Source: Nageia nagi
Lineage: Eukaryota; Pinophyta
Reading direction: 5' to 3'
Assembly: GCA_050084985.1 (NCBI GenBank)
Contig: JBITNC010000002.1
Coordinates: forward strand, 992,001-1,056,000
Length of the DNA: 64,000 bases
Part shown: in pieces, positions 1 through 10,694 of the stretch
Layout: every line of letters starts with the position of its first letter
Numbering within the stretch: position 1 is the first letter of the stretch
The notes under the pieces: model-generated
Told to the model about the DNA's origin: nothing
The model's input: the letters and a program-made list of their open reading frames with translations, nothing else
Databases searched by the model: none
Position numbers and translations under genes: made by a program

Positions 1-499
1 TGAATGAGAAGGTGGCTCATTTGAAAAAACTAATTGAATGTATTACTACTACTATTAAACCTACTCTAACTAGTTCTATAAAGAATCGATAGCAAAAAAG
101 AAAAAGGGTAGTCCTAAATAACAACTATAATAGCAACAACAACATTCCTCTCCCAAGCAATTTGGCCCATAAAATAGGGCACTTTCTAAGGCCATGCCTC
201 AGAATCCCACACATAGTGTCTCTAGGCCATCTCCCTCATTGCCAAAATCAACCAAGCACCCAAGACCCATGCCCAATTTGCTGGTTTGCATGGTAGCTTC
301 AACATAAGCATAGATAATGATTCAACACATAGGAAAGGATGTGGTCATGGTCACGATCGTGATCGTAGTATGGGATAGGGTCAGGGGATACCCCATGCTC
401 AGTTCACATGCAACAACACCACTCTCACTTTCACATAAGCTACTAGGGAGTGGCCATTGATCATCCATTTTTGCCATATTTTTCTTTTCTCGTAAAACT

Positions 500-1550
500 C
501 CATCTAAGATTGATCATCAAATCAACAACCTTGCTATTCATAATATTTCTTCCAAATGGTTGAGATATGATGAGAGGAAATTACTTGGTCTAGGTATCAA
601 ATACATCCCTTGACCACCGCCAATGGCCCCCTCCAGTATTCTTGTAAAATTTTGCTCCTTTGCTAGGCATCTTTAATTTTGAGCCTTTTTTGAGCTTGAT
701 CTTGATCTTGATCTTGCTTCGGATCCATTCTTAAGTTTGATGGAACTTTTTTCAAGCAAATCAAGGGCACTACCATGGGGAGTAACTTTGTAGTTATGTA
801 TGCATGTTTGTTCTTATGCCATTTGGAGAACCAACTTGCACAAGTCTATGATACTTGTTATTTGATATACTATAGAAGATTCATTGATGATGCTTTCAGG
901 ATTTGGTCAGGCTTTGAAGAGGCTTTGTAACTTTTAATTTCAATATATTAGAGTTTCTATCTTGAAATTGTCATTACTCTTATTATTTCCTCTTCTTTAG
1001 TTCACATTTTAGATATTTGCTTCTTTAAAGAAGCCAACTTCCATTTTATTGGTTGACTTTCTTTTAGTTATTTTCAGAAACCACTAAATGCTTATCAATA
1101 TATTCCATATAGCCCATGGCATCCTATACACTAGAAGAAGGATTTTATCATTAATGAACTAAAGAGGTATCTTCTCAAAGAATCAGATACTACATGTTTC
1201 TTAAGGCTCTATACTTTTTTTTATCAGAGACTTCAAGTAAGAAGATATCTTAGAAAGTTTCTACTCCATTGTTTCAACTAGGTTTCCCTCTTGGATAGAT
1301 TAGTGCTACTCAACCTGATTCGTTCACCAGTATGGAAGAGTAAGAGGACCCCCTTGGTTTTTAAGCTTGATTTTAGTTCTTCTACTAAAATTTTGAACCT
1401 AGGGTGCACCCTAAACCATAAACTTTTTTGGCTCTACCAGCAAGTTTTTGCATTGTAGCATCTTCCATGATAATGTACCTATTAGCACAATTTCAAGAAG
1501 CTTGGCACTTTTCTTATGGAGTAGATTGACTTCTAGATAGCTAATTAATT
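500..1550 (+). pseudogene. PLE reverse transcriptase remnant (copy 1)
   Basis: The reading frame carries an N-terminal KLLGLGIKYIP motif near 580-612, then jumps across the internal deletion to the palm region, with KGTTMG near 763-780 and the catalytic YYRRFIDDAFRIWSG near 870-912. Next come the conserved post-palm segments, a RGYPRKF-like stretch and a KLDFSS-like stretch. PLE RTs typically have F/YxDD at this place, and both Asp are present here. Several stops and indels break the frame, and the fingers and N-terminal palm are deleted, so it cannot be functional. The same segments occur at 6118-7975 in copy 2, which supports the reading. Confidence 0.75.
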
Positions 1551-1831
1551 AAATAGTTAAGTAATCAATTAGCTATTGGTTATTTAATTGCTTGCATAGC
1601 TCAATGTTTAAATTTTTTAAATATTACTAACCTATTTCATTTAATTTTTTAAAAATTTATGAGCTACTTAATTAGTGTGGTTAATCATTTATTTATGATG
1701 ATTAACCTAACTAATTAATTAGGCATTAGTAACTCTTTTATTCTCCAAAAAACCCTAATTAGGATTTCAAGTTGAGGATTGAGCTTCTTTTCTATTTATT
1801 TCATTTGTTCTTTGAGTATCATGTATCGAAT

Positions 1832-1891
1832 AAGCTTTTCTCAGCTCAAATGATGAGTGGTATAGCCATGAAATATGTTTTGAGCAAGCTT
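1832..1891 (+). ncRNA. Hammerhead ribozyme relic, family A (copy 1, 3' pseudo-LTR)
   Basis: The core TGATGA plus GAAA is separated by a stem II of GTGG/CCAT with a 5-nt loop. Stem I is GCTCAA (1844-1849) with TTGAGC (1880-1885), and an outer AAGCTT/AAGCTT helix adds to it. The invariant C3 is replaced by A at 1850, and stem III has one C-to-T change, so cleavage activity is unlikely. It lies in the pseudo-LTR, as hammerheads do in known PLEs. Confidence 0.7.
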
Positions 1892-2019
1892 AAGAATAAT
1901 GATGTATTCTTCTTTTCTATAATGGAAGACCTATTTGCTCTGTGAAACTCTATCTTCTTTAGTATGTCTATCTTCTGATGCTGCTCATGATATCCCAATT
2001 TTTTTTAAATTTATTTAAA

Positions 2020-2345
2020 GTTTAAATCTTAATTTTTTTTAAAGTTTAAACCCTAAATTTTTTTAAATTTTTAAAAAGTTTAAATCTGAAATCTTAAACC
2101 CTAAAAAACCCTAAACCTTAAACCCTAAATAACCCTAAATCTTATACTCTAAACCCTAAAAACTTTAAACCCTAAACCATAAACCTTAAAAAACCCTAAA
2201 ACCTAAATCTTAAAAACCCCTAAATCCTTAACCTTAAACCCTAAACCCTAAAAACCCTTAATCCTTAAACTTTAAAAAAACCTTAAACCCTAAAACCTTA
2301 AACCCTAAACCCTAAACCTTGAATCCTAAACCCTAAACTCTAAAG
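2020..2345 (+). repeat. Degenerate telomere-type CCCTAAA repeats
   Basis: Irregular runs of CCCTAAA and close variants (CCTTAAA, CCATAAA, AACCCTAAAA) follow the 3' pseudo-LTR of PLE copy 1. The C-rich strand is on the + strand. Spacing is imperfect, which suggests age or addition by short-templated copying. It merges on the right with the 5S-derived repeats. Confidence 0.85.
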
Positions 2346-3180
2346 TTAAATAGGATGATGTGGGAGCAATCTAAATATGGGTGACTAACCAAGATGTCCT
2401 GGTACTATACCTTCATCTTCAACTCCATGTACCAACAAATGCTTAAAAGTGGTGTTGAACCTTACTTAGACACATGCTCCAAGAATTCTACCCCATTTAC
2501 TCACCTTTAGTTAAAACTCTAAACCTTAAACCTTAATGCTATCCCACATGCACTAGGCTTTAATGCAACCTTGTCCATATAAGGCATTTCCACCACCTAA
2601 AGCTTTATTAATCATGGTTTTGAGCTACTGGCACATTCTCCCCTGTAAAAACTCTAAAGTTAAGTAGGATGATGTGAGAGCAATCCAAATATGGGTGACC
2701 AACTAGGATGTCCTGGTATTGCACCTTCATCTTCAACTCCATGTACTAACAAATGATTAGAAGTGGTGTCAAACCCTATTTGAACATGTGCCCCAGGAAT
2801 GCTACCCCATTTACTCAGCTCTAGTTAAAACTCTAATTCTCTTCTCAAATGAAGTGGCCATCCAATGGTTAGCTATAGGTCTTGTAGGTTTATCCCACAT
2901 GCACTAGGTTTTAATGTACCCTTATCCATATAAGGCATTCCCACCACCTAAAGCTTTACCAATCATGGTTTTGAGCTACTAGCACATTCTCCCCTACAAA
3001 AACTCTAGATTTAAGGAAGATGATGTGGGAGCAATTCAAAGATGGGTGACCAATCAGGATATCCTAGTACTGCACCATCTTCAACTTCATATACTAATAA
3101 ATGTTTAGAAGTGGTGTTGAACCCTACTTAGACACATGCCCCAAGAATGTTTCCCCATTTACTCACCTTTAGTTAAAACT
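2342..3180 (+). repeat. Three tandem repeats carrying the 3' half of a 5S rRNA-like sequence
   Basis: Units start near 2342, 2657 and 3006 (spacing about 315 and 349 bases). Each contains a stretch resembling the 5S rRNA internal promoter: an AGTTAAG box A-like start, a GAGAGCAAT segment and an ATGGGTGACC box C, ending in a TGCACC-like 3' end. The first 5S third is not recognisable. The rest of each unit looks like spacer and is shared between units. Alternatives are a degraded 5S rDNA spacer array, or LTRs of a Cassandra-type TRIM element, which carry 5S sequence in their LTRs. I cannot separate these by eye. Short CCTTAAA-like stretches also occur inside. Confidence 0.6.
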
Positions 3181-3459
3181 CTCCTCTCCTCCAACAAACT
3201 TTAATTAGGGTTTTGAGTTAAGGATTGAGTCCTATTCTATTTATTTCTTATATTCTTCGAGTTTCATGTATCAAACAAACTTTTTTTAGCTCAACTGATG
3301 AGTGGTATAGCCATGAAACATATTTTGAGCAAATGTTGTAATCTTCTTTTCTATAATGGAAGACTTATTTGCTCTATGAAAATCTCTATTTTCTTTTGTA
3401 ATGTTTGTCTTTTGATGTTTCCCGTGATATCCCAAATTTTTTAAGTTTAAACTCTAAAT
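3181..3459 (+). repeat. 5' pseudo-LTR of PLE copy 2
   Basis: It is homologous over its whole length to 8189-8471 and to about 1735-2010. Shared landmarks are TTAATTAGGGTTTT near the start, the hammerhead, a conserved TATAATGGAAGAC block, and an end reading AAATTTTTTAAGTTTAAAC followed by a CTCTAAA heptamer variant. The telomere-like heptamer thus also occurs at the junction with ORF1. The left edge directly meets the 5S-derived repeats. Confidence 0.75.
3289..3330 (+). ncRNA. Hammerhead ribozyme, family A (5' pseudo-LTR, core intact)
   Basis: CTGATGA (3295-3301) and GAAA (3315-3318) are both intact. Stem II pairs 3302-3305 with 3311-3314 (GTGG/CCAT, one G-U). Stem I pairs GCTCAA (3289-3294) with TTGAGC (3325-3330) perfectly. 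The predicted cleavage site follows T3324. Stem III reads ACA-TAT instead of the palindrome ACATGT of the sister copies, leaving a C-A mismatch next to the cleavage site. Type I layout with a very short stem III is the PLE pattern. Activity is uncertain. Confidence 0.75.
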
Positions 3460-3479
3460 TTATTTTCTTTCCAATCACG

Positions 3480-6090
3480 ATGGCCATAGAAGATAGACCA
3501 TCTAACACTACTAATCTATCAGAGGAGCTTTAATCTTTCTATTTGGTTGGTACATGACTCCAAGGAGATGTAGATGTGAGTGTTATTATGAAATTACTTC
3601 AAGAGACTATTAGAACTACTCATCAAGATGCTAAGGAGACTGAGCATCAAGCTCTTATATCTCACCCTTTAAGATCCTCTAGGGTTGAATGCCTTGAACA
3701 ATGCTTTGATTATTTCAAATAGGCCACTTTGCAAATGCAAGCCTCTCTTGCCCTTAATGATGAGACTATCAAGCAAATCTAAGCTTTGCTCATGCAGATC
3801 AACTTCAAGTTGGATCAAATCTATAGTATGATTGGTCAGATGCACTTAATATGGAATGCTTGTTACCACACCATGGATGAGACCTATGCAAGCACCCATG
3901 ATGAGGATGTTGTTTATTCTCACTCCCTACTATGTTGTTTGTGATCTCTCTCTCCTTAGACCATCACTCAGCTATGTAACAGTAGTGCATTAGTGCCATT
4001 AGAGCCTTGCAACATGATGTTCCCCATAATGCCATGCAAAGTGATGTCCCTCACATTGACATTGAGCAAGATCTCATTGACTCAGCTACCCTTTGTGATC
4101 TAGTTGAAGTGAAAGCCAACACTGTTGCCACATGTGATATTAAAGATGCAAAAGTCACTTGATCTACTATGGACATCATTGTTGCTACTATGCACTCTAT
4201 GTTCACACTAAGGCTACCTCCATCAAAGATGCCTTCACCTCTAACATTGCAGGTTTGGAAGCTTAACTCTCTACCTAGATCTAGGCCACTATCACCCATG
4301 CAGACATTACTGAGTCTCATGCTTTGCTTTTAGAAAGGTAGGCATCTGAAATTGAAGCCTAGATTTGAGCCTCTACTGCTAAGACTAAGAAAACTCTCCT
4401 TTCTCATGTTTGTACATTGGAGAAAGAGCTTCTTGCTTTCTTGCATGCTCAAGAGGAGCTTCTCACCCATTCACATGCCTAGGAAGAGCTTCTCACCCAT
4501 ATGTGCACCCAATATGCTTGTTCATGCACCTAATAAATTCTCCTCACCCAGACTCATGCTAATCTCAACAGTCCTTATTCTAATTTTTAGGTTAATGCCC
4601 ATGATGATGTTACTCAAGATCTCCATGATGATGCCCATATAGCTATTGCTCGAGTTCAATTGAGCATCCATGATAATGCCCATGATGCTACTACTCAAGA
4701 TCACTTTGGCACCCATGATTGCATTACTTCAAAGCATGATAAAGCCATGGATGTAGCCCTAAATGCTACTTTTAATGTTGGGATGAATGCAACAAATGTC
4801 ATGCATAATAAGGCTAACCTTAATCTCTTTGGTGGCATTAGCAATGGCAACCATGGTGGTGATGGAAATAAAGGTATAGGTAATGAAAAACATGGGCAAA
4901 GGTAATGGTGATAGTAACCATGGTGGAAATGAAAATGATGGCAATGGTGATCACAACAACCCTAGAGCTTTTGCTAATGAACCTGATCCCTATAACTCCA
5001 TTTGCAAACTTCTTGTAGATATTTTAGCTCTAATAGACTCTACTTTTATTGAGTTTAAGTGGTTGCACATTCAAGACAAATTCTCCATGACTTCCTTAAA
5101 AAATTGAGGAATTTTCATGACTTAGGTAGACTACCCAAATGTTTGCAAATCAAGCCCCCTTACATCACCATTAATGATGCAATTAGGCACTCTTAGTTTG
5201 CAATTGAACTCCTATCACTTCAAGAGACATTTAATAAAGGCATCGTGATTGCTTATATTTATACCATGGAGACCACTTTTGCAAACCACCTTATAGCCAT
5301 TAAAGCAATTGAAGACTCTTTTCATCGATCTCCATGTACTATCATCAAACACTATAATTCACTGCATCTTATCAATGATCATAATATTCCTGCTAGCTAT
5401 TGGTTTAGAGATGCTTGCACCTTATTCAATGATTATTGCAATAACTTTCTCATCCAACAATAAGCCAAACATTATGGCAAAGAGCAAGCAATAATGGCTA
5501 GAGAGATCACTTGTGACATAGCCATGATCAATGCTGACTCTATCCCAATTGAGAAATTAATTTTTCAAATCATTAGTGAGAAGATGAATGATAAGGTGGC
5601 TCATTTGGAGAAACTAATTAAACATCTTATTATTGCTGTTAAACCTTCTCAAACCAATTCTATAAAGAATTGATAATGGAAAAGGATAAAGGGTAGTCCT
5701 ATGAAACAACAACAATAGCAACAACAACTTTCCTCTTCCAAGCAATCTAGCCCAAAAAGTGGGGCACCTTTTGGGGCCATGCCTCAACACCCCACATGCT
5801 GTGTCTCTGAGCCATCTCCCTCGATGGCAAAATCAAACTAGGCACCCAAGATCCATGCCCAATCTGTTGGTTAGCATGGTGGCTTCAACACAAGTGTAGG
5901 GAATGCTTCAACACATGGGAAAGGTCATAGCTTAGGATACAAAGGTGGACACGACCATGGTCATGGTTATGGTCATAATATGGGACAGGGTTAGGGGAGA
6001 TCCCAAGCTTAGTTAACTCACCATAACAACATTGCTCCCACTTCCATGTAAGCTATTTGGGGGTGGCCATTAATCATGCATTCTTTTCCA
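3480..6090 (+). pseudogene. PLE ORF1 (putative Gag-like protein), degraded
   Basis: An ATG at 3480 opens a frame (MAIEDRPSNTTNL) that is readable, with stops, to about 3943. The signal then continues across frame changes. 4380-4560 gives repeated Leu/Glu/His heptad-like segments (EELLTH motifs) suggesting a coiled coil. 4590-4760 gives a His/Asp/Asn-rich repeat region. 5000-5680 gives a more ordinary globular-looking stretch, and 5880-6010 a Gly/His-rich tail (GHDHGHGYGH). No known domain is recognised. The position before the RT and the composition suggest an RNA-binding accessory protein, but that is inference. Whether it was fused to the RT in one frame is unclear. Confidence 0.5.
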
Positions 6091-6117
6091 TAGTTTTTTT
6101 TTCTCATAAAACTCCCT

Positions 6118-7975
6118 CTAAGATTGATCATCAAATCAACAACCCTACTATTCATAATCTTTCTTTTAGATGGTTAAGATATGATGAGAGGAAATTACTT
6201 GGTCTAGGTATCACATATATCCCTTAACCACCACCAATGGCCCCTTTTAGTAGTCTTACAGAATTCAACTCCTTTATCAAGCATCTTCAACTTTAAGCCT
6301 TCTTTAGGCCTAATCTCGATCATGACCTTGCTCTGGATCCCTCTTTTTCACCTAATCTCCTACCTTTTTTGGGTGTCTTTCCTCCATAGTTCAAGACTTT
6401 CAACCCTTTTTGGCAACCTTCTAAACCTAATCTCTCCTTAAAGGCCATCATCCAAGAGTGCAAGTGAATTTTGCAGAGATAGATTGATTGCTACTCCTTC
6501 ACTCTTCACCCCTCTCTCTTGTTGCAATTGCAAAAGGCTCTGCAGGACCTTAGGAATGATGATTCCATAATTATCAAACCTGCTGATAAGAACTTGGGTA
6601 CTATCATCTTAGATGTTCTATGGTATCAGCAAGAAGGATACAAACAACTATCTAATCACATAGTATATCTTCAAGTATCTAAAGTACCTTGGAAACTTAT
6701 TTGGAGTAAGCTCACTTTTCTTATTTAAAAGTTTTCTTTTCTTAAACTTGTTAAATTTTTTTTGTTAAAATTTACTACTGCTAGAACTAGTGCTTATGCC
6801 TTCTACCTACTTCCTAAGCTGCATAAACTAGTTCTTATTGGTAGATATATTTGTTATTATTCAAGTTATATGCTTGAACTTGTATCCAAATTCCTCCATT
6901 ACCTCCTCCCAATTCTTCTTAAGTAGAAACACCATTTTCCAGACTTTTTCACCTTGCTTAAGGATATTAATGAGATTGACCTCCCACACCACTATTATCT
7001 TTTTACCTTCGATGTGGAGTCTCTTTACCCAAGCATTCCCATCTCTGTTGGCCTTTTTGTTCTTAGATCTATGGTTACAAATTTTGTTGCTCTCATGCTT
7101 TTGACCGTATGCTGATTGACTTTATCTTAGCTCTTGCTAATCTTATCCTCACCCACCATTTTTTTGAGTTTGATGGAACTTTTTACAAGCAAATCAAGGG
7201 CACTACCATGGGGACTAACTTTGCAGTTGTGTATGCATGTTTGTTCTTATGCCATTTAGAGAACTAAGTTGCACAAGTTTGCAATACTTCTTATCTAATT
7301 TACTATAGAATATTTATTGATGATGCTTTCAAGATTTGGTCAGGCTTTGAAGAGGATTTGAAACTTTTGTTTTCATCCTATTAGAGTATCTATCTCAAAA
7401 TTATCATTACTCCTATTATTTCCTCTTCTACAGTTTACATTCTAGATATTTGCTTCTTTGAAGGAGCCAACTTCCATGTTACTAGTCGACTTTCTTCTTG
7501 TTGTTTTTAGAAACCACTAAATGCTTATCAGTATATTCCATACAACTTATGGCATCCTGTACACCAAAAGAAGGCCTTTGTCATTAATGAACTAAAGAGG
7601 TGTCTTTTCAAAGAATCAGATATTACAAGTTTCTTAAGGCTCTATACTTCTTTTTATTAGAGACTTCAAGCAAGAGGATATCCTAGAAAGTTTTTAATCC
7701 ATTATTTTAGCCAAGTTTCCCTCTTATATAGATCAATGCTAGTCAACCTGATTCATTCACCAGTCTGGAAGAGTAAGAGGACCCCCTTGGTTTTTAAGCT
7801 TGATTTCAGTTCTTTTGCTAAAATTTTGAACCTAGGGGGTACCCTAAACCTTAAACTTTTTTGGCTCTGCCAACAAGTTCTCACACTATAGCATCTTTCG
7901 TGACCATGTACCTATTGGTGCAACCCGAGGAAGCTTGGCACTTTTCTTATGAGGAGCAGATTCATTTCTAGATAA
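6118..7975 (+). pseudogene. PLE reverse transcriptase, endonuclease-less type (copy 2)
   Basis: Conserved blocks appear in order. LLGLGITYIP lies near 6210. IIIKPADKNLGTIIL (about 6560-6610) is the N-terminal RT signature. PKLHK is near 6813, and FDVESLYPSIPI (about 7008-7043) holds the first catalytic Asp. FYKQIKGTTMGTNFA is near 7180-7225, and YRIFIDDAFKIW (7303-7340) is the catalytic Asp pair. AYQYIPYNLWHP, RGYPRKF and KLDFSSFAKILNLG follow. The frame ends with RKLGTFLMRSRF and a TAA at 7973-7975. This last block is the usual end of RT in PLEs without GIY-YIG. A one-base shift lies near 7090, and several TAG stops occur at Gln-like positions. The enzyme would copy element RNA from a DNA 3' end; this copy is dead. 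Confidence 0.8.
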
Positions 7976-8188
7976 CCAATTAATTAGTTAAGTAAGTAAT
8001 CAAATTAGCCTTTGGCTATTTAATTTCTTACACAGCTTAATGTTTAAATTTTTTGAATATTACTAACTTACATTATTTAATTTTTAAAAAATTTATGAGC
8101 TACTTAATTAGTGTGGTTAATCATTTATTATTTATGATGGTTGACCTAACTAATTAATTTACTAACTAATATGGCATTAATAACTTTT

Positions 8189-8471
8189 CTCTCCTCTAAT
8201 AAACCCTAATTAGGGTTTTAAGTTGAGGATTGAGTTCTATTCTATTTATTCCTAATGTTCTTCAAGTTTTTGTATCAAATAAGCTTTTCTTAGCTCAAAT
8301 GATGAGTGGTATAGCCATGAAACATGTTTTGAGCAAGCTTGAGAATAATGTTGTAATCTTCTTTTCTATAATGGAAGACCTATTTGCTCTACAAAACTCT
8401 CAATTTTTTTTGTAATTTTTGTCTTCTAATGTTGCCCATGATATCTCAAATTTTTTAAGTTTAAACCCTAA
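8189..8471 (+). repeat. 3' pseudo-LTR of PLE copy 2
   Basis: It matches 3181-3459 and the end of copy 1. It closes with TTTTTTAAGTTTAAACCC and runs without a break into CCCTAAA repeats. This is the junction expected if a telomeric G-rich 3' end primed synthesis near the RNA 3' end. Confidence 0.75.
8281..8340 (+). ncRNA. Hammerhead ribozyme, family A (3' pseudo-LTR, C3 changed)
   Basis: Stem I pairs GCTCAA (8293-8298) with TTGAGC (8329-8334) and AAGCTT (8281-8286) with AAGCTT (8335-8340). Stem II is GTGG/CCAT, GAAA lies at 8319-8322, and stem III is the palindrome ACATGT. The predicted cleavage site follows T8328. The invariant C3 is A at 8299, as in copy 1, so it is probably inactive despite good helices. 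Confidence 0.75.
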
Positions 8472-8618
8472 AAGTGTTTTAGTTTAAACCCTAAACCTAG
8501 AACCTAAATGCTAAACCCTAAACCCTAAAAATTCTAAACCCTAAAAACCTTAAACCCTACACCATACACCCTAAACCCTACACCCTACACCCTACACCCT
8601 AAACCCTAAACCTATAGT
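8450..8618 (+). repeat. CCCTAAA telomere-type repeats after PLE copy 2
   Basis: Runs of CCCTAAA and CCCTACA variants with the C-rich strand on +. They lie between the PLE 3' end and the first hammerhead-bearing non-autonomous unit. Confidence 0.9.
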
Positions 8619-8862
8619 TATTTTTAATTAATTTAAAGTATTAAATTTTTTATACTTTAATTAATTTAAAACCATACACCCAAAGCTTTAGTTAGTTTTT
8701 ATTAAATGCTTTTTAGCCTTTATTAATTACTTTCTTTAATGTTTGCTCCACCACTTATTATAACTCCTTTTTTGGGATTTTTTCTATTTTTAGTAAATCC
8801 TAAATTAGAGATCTTTTATGGAGTTGAGCTTATTTATATTTAGATGGAGTTCACCATCACTC

Positions 8863-8922
8863 ATCTCTCATAGTCCAACTGAGGAGAGCTTCTAGCTCGA
8901 AACATGTTTTGGAATAAGAGAT
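8863..8922 (+). ncRNA. Hammerhead ribozyme, family B, all core positions intact
   Basis: Core CTGAGGA (8879-8885) and GAAA (8899-8902) are intact. Stem II is a perfect 5-bp helix (8886-8890 with 8894-8898) closed by TCT. Inner stem I pairs TCCAA (8874-8878) with TTGGA (8909-8913), all Watson-Crick. Outer stem I pairs ATCTCT (8863-8868) with AGAGAT (8917-8922). The internal loops between them (CATAG and ATA) are placed where tertiary contacts form in natural hammerheads. Stem III is the palindrome ACATGT (8902-8907) and the cleavage site follows T8908. A palindromic stem III suggests that two molecules pair to form an active dimer. Confidence 0.88.
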
Positions 8923-9043
8923 TTTGAATTAGCTTGTATTTTTCTTTTTGAAATAAATAAGTTATTCTAGTTCATACGATGTGTTCTCCATTTTTCTAAG
9001 ATGTCTCTTCAATGTTGCAACTAATACAAGCAAAAAATATTAA

Positions 9044-10290
9044 CTTAAAAATTTCTTTTTCATCAAGTTTGCCATGGAGTTTCATCTCGCTCTTCTTTGG
9101 CCTTTTTCTATTTTCAAAGGGTTTGTAGATTCTTCTTTAGTTTTTGCAATACTCCTAGAATAATCACCATTTTTGAGCCTTAGCATTTAGTCTTGGTGTT
9201 TTGAAATTAGATTTTTGTAGATGGTTTTTCCTCCTGCCCACCTTGGTCTCTTCTCATCGATTCTTCATCATAGCTCTACTCGCTCCTGGTGGTTGGTTTG
9301 TAGGCATGAAATTTTACTCTTGCCCTCATGTTTGAGACACTTTATGCCTTACACCCATAGAAATTTGGCACTTCTTGGCATTTGAGTTACTTCATGCCTC
9401 ATGCCTTACCAAGTTTACCCTACATCGTATGTCTCCTTGGGATAACCTTGAATCTCTCTAGCCTCCTCAATGTTCATAGAACCCTATGCAGATCTCTCGA
9501 TGCATCCTTCACCTTGGTCTTCATGTGCCCAACTCATGGTCTTTGCGTTAGCCTAGCTAATGGTCTTCGCATTAACCCAATACATGGTCTTCATGTCAAC
9601 CTAGCTTGTGACCTTCTTGTCAGTTATAACACACTCTTTGGTTTTCTTCTACTCCTCCCCCATGATGGCATCTACCTCCACTTAGATTCCATAGTTGCCT
9701 AGATGTATCTCCTACATCAATGTAGCTCAAGCAATTTTTATGTCTTCAAGCGACACTTCCTACATGGATCCGTATGGTTGCATTGGTCAATTTTTTATTA
9801 TAGTCTCCATGTTTGATGCTGCATCCTATAGTTCATGTGCAACATTCTTCGTTGATGTCACCCCTTACAGATCTCATGCCCCCTATCACTTTCAGCTTTT
9901 GGCCCCTTCTACCATGCTTTTGTTGTAGCTAATGCACCCACTTTGCACCTCTTCACCTCACCTATGTGTTGATTTGAAGGCTACATGGTCCTTTCTATCA
10001 CCACCTCTACTACAACAAGCACTCCTCCATCCTTAAATGTGCCTTCTTTTGGTTTGGATGTGATGCATCCCTTGATGCGCTAGTAGATTCTTTTTGCCCA
10101 CCTTTCTCCTATACTGTTGATCTCAGATCTAGCATGGTTGAGTTTTTATTTGATGGAATCATGGGATTTTTTGCTTAGCCTCTCTACAGATATCTTTAGC
10201 CTTGCATCTGACTATTTGTTTCGAGTTGTGTATGCTAAAGGAGTATCCCCCCTGAGCATGTCTGAATCTTGTACGATGCTCTTAGAATTT
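9044..10290 (+). other. Body of non-autonomous unit 1
   Basis: The sequence matches 12712-13836 along most of its length. Short open frames exist (9382-9702 and 9695-9928), but they are not conserved in length or frame against the second copy, so I do not call a gene. It contains 27-bp imperfect tandem repeats around 9520-9615 (unit core GGTCTTCATGTCAACC). The end near 10285 meets a CCCTAAAC heptamer. The function is unknown; it may simply be the RNA spacer of a non-coding element. Confidence 0.5.
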
Positions 10291-10694
10291 TCTTAAACCC
10301 TAAACCTATGATTAAAGGTCTTTATGCCAATAATTAAATTCAATTAAAGTTTATTTTCCAAATTTTAAAACTATATTTAAGATTTCTAATAAATATATTT
10401 AAAGATTTTTTTAAATCTTTTTTGTATTTATTTTATATCTTTTTATATTTATTTTTTAATTAATTTAAAGTATTAATTTTTTTATACTTTAATTAATTAA
10501 AAACCATACACCAAAAACTTTAGTTAGTTTTTAATAAATGCTTTTTAGCTTTTATTAATTACTTTCTTTAGTTTTTGCTCCTCCACCTATTGTAACTTCT
10601 TTTTTGGGATTTTTTCTATTTTTAGAAAACCTTAAATTGGAGATCTTTCATGGAGTTGAGCTTATTTAAACTCAGATGGAGTTCACTATCACTC

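Larger units (their letters stand above)
1..2010 (+). mobile_element. Penelope-like element, copy 1 (3' part, internally deleted)
   Basis: This segment matches 5577-8471 of the fuller downstream copy in the same orientation, so it is the 3' part of a second PLE whose 5' part lies outside the window. It holds the end of ORF1, a reverse transcriptase remnant and a 3' pseudo-LTR (about 1735-2010). About 820 bases equivalent to 6343-7162 of copy 2 are missing near position 730, which removes the N-terminal half of the RT. The 3' end runs straight into CCCTAAA-type repeats. The family call rests on the RT motifs; the pairing of the copies rests on long visible identity. Confidence 0.75.
3181..8471 (+). 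mobile_element. Penelope-like element, copy 2 (near full length)
   Basis: The element is flanked by direct repeats of about 280 bases (3181-3459 and 8189-8471), each with a hammerhead motif, which is the pseudo-LTR layout of PLEs. Between them lie a long degraded ORF1 (from 3480) and a PLE reverse transcriptase ending at a TAA at 7973-7975. No GIY-YIG domain follows the RT: 7976-8188 is AT-rich and non-coding. That places it with endonuclease-less PLEs, whose known members (Athena, Coprina) sit at telomeres. CCCTAAA repeats abut the 3' end. Stops and at least one frameshift make this copy inactive. Confidence 0.8.
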
